Under the pieces are notes generated by a model. The model was not told where the DNA came from. It saw only the letters and a list, made by a program, of their open reading frames with translations, and did no database searches. From Pyrenochaeta sp. MPI-SDFR-AT-0127 (Eukaryota > Ascomycota > Dothideomycetes > Pleosporales > Cucurbitariaceae), in contig JAGTJM010000031.1 in the NCBI GenBank assembly GCA_020747015.1, forward strand, positions 248,001 through 312,000: DNA of 64,000 bases. Direction: 5' to 3'. Positions 34,300 to 44,553 of the stretch are shown piece by piece. Numbering within the stretch: position 1 is the first letter of the stretch; every line of letters begins with the position of its first letter. The position numbers were made by a program, and so were the translations under genes.

Positions 34300-35252
34300 G
34301 AGACCGAATGAAACCCTACACAAGCCACTTTGACGCGTTCCTGATGCGCAAGACCTCCACCACTCAACAACACTAGCATATCTAATGGTCCACTCTAAAA
34401 GTACGAGAGCACAGGCTGCTCCCTTGACGAAGATCATGCGTTTTATGGTCACTTATGATAGACGACGCCTTACGATTAGACGAAGGTGACAGGGCGATAG
34501 ACACGACACATTCACAATAGATATTGGGATATTCCCCCTCCATCAACCATGATTGCTATTCATTTCGTGCTACCCTCTATCACTCTACGCTTTGAACTAC
34601 TCCTCACCTGCTTTCTCACCTTACGCAATCCGCGGCTGTGCACCCCACTTCCTTCGCAGCACCCACAGCTCCCACCCACGTGGCATGGGCGCGTATTTTT
34701 GGGTGGCCCATACACACTCTTTCCGTAACGGTCACCATTCCTCTTACAGATTTCTTTCCTCTTCAGCAAGTTTCTCGACTTTTGCTTCTGTCCACTCATC
34801 TCACCTTGCGTCCCTGCAGGCTTTCGGGTCCCTGCACCAGTCAACGCTCGCTTAACTTCCCACACCCTTACCACTTGCGTCATAGCACAAGGATCGTGGC
34901 AACAAAAGGCCAACAACACGTCAACTTCGTGGTCAGTGTGTCAGTTTATCCTGAAGGGGTATTTCGGCGAGACGATCATGAAGCTGGGGCGCAGTCGTGC
35001 AAACAAGCAAGTCGCAACCCTGGCGGTGCCTGACTTGGTGACGTGAAGGTCTTGGACTCAAGGGTTGCATTCCAGGTTTGCGACCTTGCATATAAGTGAT
35101 TGAATGTCCTTTGTCCCGAGGACTTTGCAGTGTTCAAGCAATCGCTCTTCTATCCAACTGCCTAGCCTTTGATCTTAGCCTTGTCTGCTTGTTGATACTA
35201 CTAACCTTCCACAATCGACGCCGCTCGTCACTACAACAATAGCAAACACAAG
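34300..35252. promoter_or_regulatory. Intergenic and promoter of the SUR7/PalI-family gene
   Basis: About 950 bases with no supported gene. The final 150 bases are C/T/A-rich leader (ending ...AACACAAG before the ATG), typical of a well-expressed fungal gene. Confidence 0.4.
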
Positions 35253-36193
35253 ATGCGTCCCACAGCGCTTATTCCGGTGCTATGCTGCACTGCGGCTCTC
35301 ATCCTATCCTTCCTCTGCCTGTTCGCAGGCCACAAGAAGGGCTTCATGGAGGACTACTCCCTTATCACAGTACGTCACATCATAAGCACAATTATTTTGC
35401 GCTATAACTAACAAATACATAGCTCAACACTTCCATGCTAGGCGAGACTCTCCTCGACGAGAATCGCAGCAGCGATAACCCCATCCTGAATCTCCTCAAT
35501 GAAATTCCCAACCAGATCAGCGAAGAAATCAACGACCGTATTGGCGAAGTAACTGCACGCCTCGGTATCGAGGACTGGTACTCTGCACACATCCTCAACC
35601 ACTGCTTCGGACAATACACACCGGCCGAAGCCGCCAACGCAACAGTCGATCAAGATGACATCTCCAAGAATGTCACTGGCTGCAGTGGGCGCCAGGCAAT
35701 GTACAAGTTTAACCCGACCAAGATTATCGAGGACGCGCTGAACAAAACAACGGGTATGGATGTTACGCTGCAAGACCTCAACTGGCCCGAGGACATCCAG
35801 ACTGGCATCAATGCCCTCAACGCGTTGATGGCGGCCATGTTTGTCCTGTACTGTATTGCCATTGCCCTAATCTTTGTTGCTCTCCTCGCTGCACTTTTCG
35901 CCGTTCTTACCTCGGGCCGTCTGTCAGCTTGTCTCAACTTCATGATTGCTACGCTAGCCTTCCTTGCCATTGGCCTCGCCAGCGCACTCGTGACGGCCAT
36001 TATGGTCAAGGGCGCAAAAACCATCAACCAGTACGGCAACGACATTGGCCTGGAAGCGCATTGGGGCAGCAAGTTCCTCGCACTGACCTGGGCGGCAACG
36101 GGCCTCATGCTCGTTGCGCTTTTGGTCTGGATTGTAGAATTCTGCATTGGACGGAGGCACAAGCAGCGCCAGACGTACGCGAAGCATGGCTAA
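35253..36193 (+). CDS. SUR7/PalI-family four-TM plasma membrane protein
   Basis: Two exons, 35253-35369 and 35423-36193, joined by a 53 nt intron with a CTAAC branch site, giving 295 residues. The first exon supplies TM1 (LIPVLCCTAALILSFLCLFAG, residues 6-26). An extracellular loop of about 145 residues carries YSLIT-LNTS, the W-x-S...HCFGQYT segment, and a second cysteine in NVTGCSG, matching the loop cysteines of SUR7-like proteins. TM2 (about 172-202), TM3 (about 210-234) and TM4 (about 255-280) follow, then a short basic tail (GRRHKQRQTYAKHG). Relatives act in eisosomes, cell-wall stress or ambient-pH sensing (PalI/Rim9). Which branch this belongs to cannot be settled by eye. Confidence 0.82.
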
Positions 36194-36356
36194 AGGGCAT
36201 GCTACCCGAGAGTCGCCAAATAGCTCATAGACAAGATCTGGGGCGTGTTGAGGTGGACGCCCAGAGTATGGGGATGCTAGTGCAGCAGAGTTTGTTTTCC
36301 TTGCATGAACTATTCACGACTTTCCTTTTTGCGAGTTCCGTTATATACCCCCAATG

Positions 36357-36390
<34 letters not shown>

Positions 36391-37057
36391 GAATGTACGC
36401 CAAACAACACGATAGTGAATGGTGTATGATAGTATCGTAATCTAACGGATCAGCTATTATTCAACATTTACTTGAAGTGTCAAAAGTGAACCTGTGAGAA
36501 CTACGAGTGTCGATTGGTAGATTAAGCAATGAAGGTGACGGAGTTGAGCAACATTCGATTTGACAGTATGATTGTGAGGGGATTGCTACGTCGATAGAAG
36601 GCCTGATACAAAATGAGCGAGCAAATGATGGTCATGGAAAGCAGACTGTAGCCTGGTATAGTGTATAAGAACCCATTCAGAGCCCAATATACAAGAAGTG
36701 TATTGCGTCACACTCACAGCGCGATCAAGTAGATAACATAAGCAAAGGAACAGGCCATCTGAAGTGAATAGGTAAATGTCTTTCAAAAACGGGTATCTAA
36801 AATCGTCCCCTCCAATCGTGTGTACCTTGCTGACAATCATCAATACGCCTAATCATATGCGTTCGATCATAATCCTGTTCATCACAATCATGCTCTATCC
36901 AGACTCCACAAGCGGGCCATCCAGAAGAGTGGGCCCTCTGGCGAGAAAGACCGATTACCTCAAGGCTGCGAAACCCAAGTATGTGGCATTTGGAACCAAA
37001 AATGTCCATTTGTGCGCCTCGCTCATCGCTGGCTGAGGATCTCTAGTAGAGTCCGGT
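36194..37057. other. Intergenic with a GA microsatellite
   Basis: About 860 bases holding the 3-prime ends of two convergent genes. A (GA)n tract lies at 36360-36387. Small frames show no motifs. Confidence 0.4.
36360..36387 (+). repeat. (GA)14 microsatellite
   Basis: Fourteen GA units about 170 bases after the stop of the SUR7-family gene, probably in its 3-prime UTR. Confidence 0.92.
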
Positions 37058-38310
37058 ATCAGTCTCGGCTGAAATGGAGTTGAATAGGAAGAGAGCTTGC
37101 GCACCTGTGAGGAATTCCTCGCTAAAAGTTTGAGTTAGCCATGTCGCTTGCTTAGATTTTTCAATCACCCCATAATGGAAATGACTCGACACAAACTTAC
37201 AAGCTTAACGTAATGTAACCATCCCGATCCTCGTCATACTTTTTAAACACGTCCGTCATCCTCTTTAGGCTAATACAAGCCTGGACGAACAAGTCAAAAC
37301 TCATCGCGTTCTGCCCGCTGCGATCATACGTTCTATACAGCAGCGTGACGAACTGCTGACTCAAGCGGTAACCAAACGCGACGAGTGCTTCGTTGAACTC
37401 GGCATAGGATATACTGCCAGAGTGATCGGCGTCGAAGCGATCGAAGAGGCCGCGCCATGCGGAGAGGAACCCCCATAGGCCACTAATGGAGCGCTTTGTT
37501 AAGTCTGCGAATAGGACAGAACTTGGTAAAGGGGCAAGGGGAAACATACCAGAATTCGTCAAAGTTGACGGAACCTGAGCGGTCAGTGTCGAACATTCGT
37601 ATCATCATGCGAACGGTGTGGGGGTCGAAAGGAGACCAGTCACCGTTCACGAGGGCGGTTCGTAGCTCAGCTTCTGTGAGGCTCCCGTTATCTGAGCGCA
37701 ACCAATTAGCCATTCCAAGCGTTCAGATAACGTAGAGTGTCACCTACTGTCCTTGTCGACCGCGCCAAACAGTCTCCAAAGTGCTTCCCGATCATTCGCA
37801 TCCCTTGGCGGCGCAGGTGTGGGTGGTGGCCTTGACTGTTGCGCAATCGGCGGCCTTCCATGATAACCTTGAGGCGGCGGTCCCTGACCGTAATTGGCCG
37901 GTGGAGGAGATCCAACTCCATACCTGTCATCGTGTCGAGAATCGTGCCTCGAGTCATACCTGGGGCTATTGCCGCGACCGTCGTATCGAGAGTCGTGGTA
38001 CGCGCCTGGGGGAGGTCTGCTGTCATATCCCCCGCCTCCTCCTCCGCGTCCACCACCATTGTAACGGTCGTCGGGGCGATAGTCGTTCCGCTGGCTGGGA
38101 ACTGCGGGAGGGGGCTTGTTGTAGTCGGGACGCGCAGAGCTTGTGCGAGGGGGTCGCGAGGCTGCAGGAGTTTGGTTATGGGACATTGCTTGGGCAGCCT
38201 GATGTCCAGTTTAGCGCACTCTTCTTCTGTTACAACATTGGATGACATACCTGCTCAGGCTCGGCATGCATAGGCAATCGGTCCGGGTTAAAACCTTTGT
38301 TGTACGCCAT
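37058..38310 (-). CDS. PEF1: Penta-EF-hand calcium-binding protein (ALG-2/Pef1 type)
   Basis: Five exons on the minus strand: 38310-38251, 38198-37748, 37691-37550, 37482-37201 and 37121-37058, giving about 332 residues. The N-terminal half is the low-complexity Pro/Gly/Tyr/Asp-rich arm typical of PEF proteins (PPAVPSQRNDYRPDDRYNGG). The EF loops then appear: DKDNNGSLTEAEL (split by an intron), DTDRSGSVNFDEF, DADHSGSISYAEF, and KYDEDRDGYITLSFEEF. Conserved FCGLWGFLSAWRGLFDRFD joins hands 2 and 3. Relatives bind Ca2+ and act in ESCRT-related membrane repair, polarised growth and cation stress. The last few residues are uncertain: reading through gives TGAQALFLFKLHFSRD, while a very short 37 nt intron would instead end the gene at 37042 with 325 residues. 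Confidence 0.9.
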
Positions 38311-39360
38311 AGTTGGGGGTTGGGGGTGGGAGGTTGTGAGGATGGAGAGCGGCAAACAGCAGGTCGAAGGCTGATATATGAGTGTGACAGGAAGTCAGCT
38401 CGCCCGGTGGAGCGATTCAATGCGGAGGCGTACAGGTCGTAGCGAGAAGTTAGTGTTAGCGAGCAGCTACCAGGAGAGAGTACGTGAGGCGGCTCCACAG
38501 AATGTATGCCCAATTCACAGCCCTATCTGCGGCTGACAGCACGGTGGTGAATCCTGGGTAAGGGCAGAGGCGCAGCGGGGCATGCTTGGCCCTATGACGC
38601 CGGTCACCTCGAAAGCGTTGGACGCACAGCTCAGGCTTCGAACACAGCATCGCAGGATTGCGAACCCGATTTCCGAGTAGTCTGGCCGCTAAGTGCTAAT
38701 CAGCTCACCGAGAGCATGGTTGGTTCTCCTCAAGGTGGTAAGCTTTGTGAGAGAAGTGGTTTGCCATGACTGGGCTAGGTAACGAGTCCTGTGAAGCATA
38801 GCAGAGCTGGCATATCCTGAATAGTCTGCGGCTGCCTCAATGTGGAGGCGCAAGAGTGCCGTGTAACATTGATGGCAACAAACTGCTACTCTAGACTTGG
38901 TCTTGGGCGGCATCTAGAGGTCGCTTGAATGACGCAACGCCTAGCCAAAACCACTCACTTTCAAAAGCATAGTAGGAACAAACGGGTGTAGACATTATGC
39001 AAGTTACCATTCAATTATATATACATAGAAGACAAAGTCTTGACCCTCGTCCTGTCATGCCGTGAATGTACCCATGCCCGAAAAAATAAATATCAAACGG
39101 CCGTCGTCAAATTGGAGAAGAAAATTAGAGCAAAACATCGTGGGTATCCGACAACGCCCCAGCACCAGAGATGTACGAAGTGTTGAAGTGAATGACAAGT
39201 GGTTTGAAATGCTTCTAGCATCGGCCACCTGCTATGTGCGGAATCCAATAAAAGATAGAAGAAAAAAGTATAATAGTACAACAAAGTAGGTCACTTTTGG
39301 GACAGACATCCTCTCCACAACACATCAGCATCAATTGCTTCCAAGGTTGAAGCAAGAACT
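38311..39360. other. Upstream region of PEF gene and 3-prime end of Rlm1, no gene seen
   Basis: About 1.05 kb. GC-rich near the PEF start and AT-rich near 39000-39300. No supported coding frame or RNA. Confidence 0.4.
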
Positions 39361-40312
39361 TCAAGCCTTGACCCTCTTCTGGCTGCCAGCGTCTGAGCCC
39401 TCATCAGACGGCTTCCGCTTGCGATCCGCAGAATCGTCGCGACCAAAGCCAGGTCCGCTTGGGGCTACCGGAGTCTGAAAAGTCAGGGGACTCGGTAGCA
39501 TGTTTGAGTCACGGCCAAAACCCCACTCGGGGTAAAAGCTGGAAGGTGAAGGAAGGAGGCCATTCTCGACAAACCGGCTAGGCAGTGCTGAAATCGGCGT
39601 CTCCATGTCGTTGCGGCTGCCATACGACCCATTGTTGGACGGCGGTGGAGGGCGTGCGAACGGGTTTGGCGGGCCAGTTGCACCAGCACTGAGTAGCGAG
39701 TTTGCGCTCGGGGAAGGAGGAGGCAAAACCACACCGGACGAATGCGATGCATCAGTGCTTCGTCCAGGTGTTGCCCCAGTTGTACCAGAATCTTTGGGAG
39801 ATGAGTCGGCAGTGGCGCTGCCGGCATCTTCAGAGTGTTCGCTGGGAATCTGCACCCTGAGCCTTGGCTTGCTCTCATTGATTCGCAGGCTGTTTGTGCG
39901 TGAGGGTGGAGCATTGGGAGGCATCGAGGACGTGGATTGTGTTCGCTGGGGCGGTTGCTGGCTAGGCATCTGTGAAGGTTGCGGCTGAGGTGGAGAGAAT
40001 CCGTTCGGTTGGAGCCGTGACATGGCGGCCACATCAATCGACTGTGACCGGTTCTCTTGTTTGATAAATGGGGCTTCGCTGCGTGGCGGGTTCACGTTGC
40101 TGCTGCCCCAATGTGCTGCGAGCATTGACTGGCTATCATCAATGGGGGTGAAGATACTGTGTTTAGCAGACGCATGGAGAGGCCTCGGTTGTGGCAGAGG
40201 GGGGCTCTGGAAATCGCCATGTTGAGGTGGAGATGGCACTGTAATTGTGGGCTGTGGTGGGCGCTCTTGTTGCGGCTGAGATCCTTGCGGTGGCGGTGGT
40301 TGCTGCTGTTGT

Positions 40313-40380
<68 letters not shown>

Positions 40381-41303
40381 TTGTTGTTGCTGTTGCTGCT
40401 GCTGCTGTTGTTGCTGATGCTGCTGCTGCTGTTGGAGTGCAGGCGGCATTGACGGCCTCCGCTGCTCTTGCTGGATAAACTGCTGAACCTGTGGGTGTTG
40501 TGGCATGGGATATGTGTGCTGAAACTGGGGAGCTGGGGGAGTAGGCTGCGGCTTGGGGGCCATCTGCTGGGCAGCCTGAGGATTGTAAAAGGGCGGGTTT
40601 GGCATGTAGGCATAGCTGTTTTGTGGTGGAGGTGCTTGTGAGGGATATGGCTGGGGAGGCGCGAGATTTGAACTTGGTCTGCGGATGTGAGCTCGTGAGT
40701 TTGGCCGGGAAAGGTGGTGTCCAGGCTGTGGTGAGGGGCCTCGTTGTTGGAAAGGAACGCCATTGCCTATCGGCGGGGACATGGAAGGCGCCGTCTGCCT
40801 TATGTGCTGGAACTGCGTGTGCTGCATGTGCTGCAACATGGCGTGCTCTGGTGGAGTGTGAGAGTCCCGTGGATGTCCACCCTCGTCGTCCTCGTCGTCC
40901 TCATCGTCGCCATCCTTCTTGCCCATAAAGTCCTCGGGACCCTTGTGCTCGTGAGCTCCACCATACTGCGTAATCTGTCAGCGTGTTCTCATTCAGTGCA
41001 GCTCGTTATCCGAGGCTTGGGTTGGTGCATACATATTGGTACCGGCCAATGGTCTCGTTGATGTCGCCCGAGGAAAACTCGTACAGCTTCTTGTTGTGGC
41101 CAAAGATGATGACGGCCACGTCGACGGAGCAGAGCACGGAGAGCTCGTGCGCCTTCTTGAACAAGCCGCCCTTGCGCTTGAGGAAGGTGCTAGGCAGTGT
41201 CAGTGGGCAGTCGCGAGGGGGGGACTTTGTCGGCGAAAGGAGCTTACACGGAGCGGTTGCGGTCGTCCTTGATGGCCTTGATCTCGATCTTTCTGCGACC
41301 CAT
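39361..41303 (-). CDS. RLM1: MADS-box transcription factor Rlm1 (MEF2 type), cell-wall integrity
   Basis: Three exons on the minus strand: 41303-41248, 41189-41033 and 40965-39361. The introns are 58 and 67 nt and the product is 605 residues. The MADS box occupies residues 1-60 (MGRRKIEIKAIKDDRNRSV, then TFLKRKGGLFKKAHELSVLC and VAVIIFGHNKKLYEF). The MEF2-type extension contains GDINETIGRYQY. Downstream comes an acidic DGDDEDDEDDEGG stretch, then Pro/Gln-rich activation-type sequence with about 45 near-continuous Gln codons (about residues 249-293). A basic C-terminus (RKRKPSDEGSDAGSQKRVKA) is a likely nuclear localisation signal. Yeast Rlm1 is phosphorylated by the Mpk1/Slt2 MAP kinase and drives wall-synthesis genes; S/TP sites are abundant here. 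Confidence 0.93.
40300..40434 (-). repeat. CAG/CAA polyglutamine tract inside Rlm1
   Basis: About 45 Gln codons mixing CAG and CAA, interrupted by one His, on the coding (minus) strand. It produces artefactual leucine-rich, valine/alanine-rich and serine/asparagine-rich frames in other phases. Confidence 0.95.
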
Positions 41304-44300
41304 GGTGAGTGTCTATGTGTGTGTGCGTGTGCAGCAGGTGTCAAAGCGCATCGAGCGTCAATGAGAAGGATGGACGGCGTGCGGATGTGGCTGGTGAGAG
41401 AGGGTCTTCGAGGAACAAAAGCAGTTGGTACTAGCTTGCGCGGCAGAGGCGACGACGAACACGAAAGACGTTGTGCGTTTCAGGATGCCAGCAAGGCGGG
41501 CGGGGAAATTCGGCGCGGGTGGTGGATGATTGTCCCGCGACTCGACGACTATATGTCTTCTTGTGATGCGCGTCGCGGAGGGGCCCAAAGCAGCGCTCAC
41601 AGAATCATGAGGCTCTGAATGTGATGTGCAGAGGAAGCGGCCATGGAGTGGGCGGGCGCTCCTAATAATAGAAAAATGGCTGTCTGCAGCGCCTGGGCCA
41701 CCCGGTTCGCTAATATGTTCCGTTGCGGATATTTGGTGTGTTTGAGAGATGGTGCCACGTCCCCTGCGGGCCTGCCATTGGGCGTGCAATAAGAGTTGTC
41801 ATTCATCCCACCCCGAGCTAGCTGCTCTTGGGCTGTTTACTCCACTGCGAACGCCCAGCTGAGTTATTTTAAGGACATATCAGAGCCGGGGGGTTCGAGG
41901 ACCCTCTCGCTCTCACACCGGCATCCCGTGCCCTGCGAGAGCATATACAGTCTGAGATTGAGACTGTCGATGCCTTTCTCCCGGCTGCACGGCAATCGTC
42001 TTCGCATTCAGTCCGCGTCTACTGCACGAAACACTCAGATTAGCTGATTCCATCTCACCCCCGGCCCTGCACCCTCCAGAGCAGACAGGGTCGCTATTCT
42101 TGCCTGCCCCATTGAGCACTGCTGTTTACCGCCCATGGATTCTCGTCCCTGAGCACAGAGCAGGCCTCATCAGTCCAAGGGCATGCTCGAGTGCTGTTGC
42201 GGCGGCCTTTTGGGGTAGCATCTACTGCCCAGCCAATGCCTCTCGCAGTGCACCTTGTGCTGCATTGACATCAGACTGTGTAGCTTTCCCACCCTGAGCC
42301 GGGCCATGTTCTGCTGCAACACATGCCCCGAGCACCGAGTTCCACTGACCTTCCCGCCCTGCCAGCCAACATTCCTTCTCGCCGTGTTCGGCATTATTAC
42401 TAGTAGCCATCCTGATTTCTGCTCCGCACCATGCGGCACAGCAAATCCTGAGCGATCTGCGTCTTCAGTGCTGCCCTCTCTGCCGACGCCTCGCCGCCTG
42501 CACATGGCCCGCCAACGTCCAAACAAACGTGATTCCCAGCACATTAGTTCAATCATCCAACGTCGTCTAACGTTGAAGTTGGAATAGGGCTCGCAGCACC
42601 GGGGCCTCTAGCGCGATCGATCAACCATGTCCGAAACGTGCGATATTTTTAGCAATGCATGCTGCTGCCAAACCCACGGGCGTGCTGGGATGACGCACCC
42701 GTGTACCGCACCTGATTGCCTCGCTACCCATCCAAACCTGCTAGAGCTCCACGCTCTTTTGCACCATATACCCAAGCTACTCCTCGTCTAGCAACTTCCC
42801 CGTCCTAGCCCATGTATCTTCCCCAGTTATGAGTGAAATCTCACCCGCCTAACCGCCGGCTTCGTATCTTCTCTTACTTGGAGAAGACTTGTTCGCTTCC
42901 TCATTCGTAAATCTCACCACAAAGTACCAGGCGCGTTCCCACACATCCTTCACCCAGCTGAAGCGAAGTGCAAAGCGAACCAGGCCAACGGTTCCTTGAC
43001 AAATACTTTGTTTGCACAACAACCTGCAGTTTCTAATTGAAGCCCCGTAGATCTTCACACCATACTCAGCACCGCGTCACTCCATCACAAAACGTGACTT
43101 GCCAAACGGCACAGATGCGGGCCGTTGCGGCTCCTTCATCTATCAGATGCAGGTACAGTAGCGGGTGTTATTCTTAGTGACACACCACAGTCCTCCTTCC
43201 CCATCCATCAGCCAGACTATCTCCATCTCTGTTCCTGTCCCCTCGTGGTCAACGCAGGTACAGATTCGGCTGTTTATTCTTAGCCCCACCCATACACACA
43301 CTCACATCTTAGCAACAACCCTCCTCACCGCACCTCTCTTCCGTTCATTTGAGGCTCACATCCCTAGACCTGCAGATGACGCAGGTACATTTTTTCCCTT
43401 GTTTATTCTTAGCTTCAAGCAAGACTTCTAGGATCCAACACGGCAATCTCCAACCGCCATGCTACTTCTCAAACACCCAGAAGTCATCTCTTCAGCCTTG
43501 TGGATGACGCAGGTACACATTTCAGCTGTTATTCTTAGTCGTACAACCCCACTCCTTCAAGGCCTATCAACACCCCAATCCTTCCTATTTACCCCAATCT
43601 ACGTTTCAAGACCCATCATGAGACCCGTGCCTCTCACGAACGCGTGGTTGATGCAGACATGTCTTATTGATATTCTTGGATGTGGCGTAAGTCTATTCCC
43701 ACCTCAGCTTGACAAATACCTCGCATCCCAGACTCTGAAGATCTTTAGCCTCACGTCCTAGGCGCCTACGGGGATCATGGGGTAAACAAAATGTCCAGAT
43801 GGAAAAGAAGAAGTTTGCTGAAATAGCTGTTCGAGGATACTCCGGGCGCCTGGATAATCAACGGCATCCATAAGAGATTGAAGTGAGCTCAGCGAGGAAA
43901 GTCAATCACCAAAATATGCTAATCATGGACGAAGCAAAGACTAAACTTGTCCTTCGTTCGGAAATTTAGCGTATACAATATTCAAAGTGATATGTCTAGA
44001 GACGTGTCGTGTGACTCCTTCATGCTAGAACGACTCGATTGCAAGATACATGCGTTGTCTATACGGGGCAACATGTTGTATAGACAGGTATCTCAGGGGC
44101 AAATCAGAAACAGCGCTCTTAGAATGGTACAGTACCAATCCTGTCATTCAGAGTACGTGCAGACAACATTTCTTATTACACAGTATCTCCCCGCACACTA
44201 GAATATGCTAGATACTACGGCAAGTAGTCCGAAGAACCAATCTCGGATCCACTGCCAGAAATATGTCTGAAGGCGAAAATGCATATTGTCCTTCTCCAAT

Positions 44301-44553
44301 TGCCCCAACAACATGCAAGAATCGAAAGTTAAAATAGACTTATCAGGCCGTGTCGGGCAAACAAAGATAGCTTATTGGGTATTAGATGTAACACAATTAC
44401 AACGAAAAGTCGAAAGGGTATCAGAGCTGCGTGTATGCTTGGGAACAGAGACGAAATTCACCACCAATGGGGTATATGACGCCGAAAGATTCTGCGGTAG
44501 CGTCAGCAACACATGTCATCTTCTCAAGCATCCTAGCTCACCTTTGCTACAGA
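41304..44553. other. 3.2 kb gap upstream of Rlm1, contains a degenerate repeat array
   Basis: The Rlm1-proximal part must hold its promoter and long leader. No convincing coding gene was found. At 43149-43538 there are four spaced copies of a GCAGGTAC ... TTATTCTTAG motif pair, with a fifth decayed copy near 43650. Long unspliced RNA or UTR exons are possible but unproven. Confidence 0.45.
43149..43538 (+). repeat. Spaced array of four GCAGGTAC/TTATTCTTAG motif pairs
   Basis: GCAGGTAC occurs at 43149, 43254, 43381 and 43509, at intervals of 105, 127 and 128 bases. Each copy is followed 11-16 bases later by TTATTCTTAG (ending at 43177, 43283, 43412 and 43538). GATGACGC or similar precedes each. 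A fifth, decayed copy lies near 43648-43684. The sequence between copies is C/T-rich but not obviously repeated. The pairs look like 5-prime and 3-prime splice sites of 27-30 nt introns, too short to be normally spliced. Confidence 0.7.

Noticed and set aside
40159..40763. Leucine-rich, Val/Ala-rich and Ser/Asn-rich frames over the Rlm1 repeat
   Set aside because: Out-of-phase or antisense readings of the CAG/CAA tract.
43165..43761. 88- and 100-codon plus frames over the repeat array
   Set aside because: The repeats fall in different phases in each copy and contain stops, so they are not a repeat protein.
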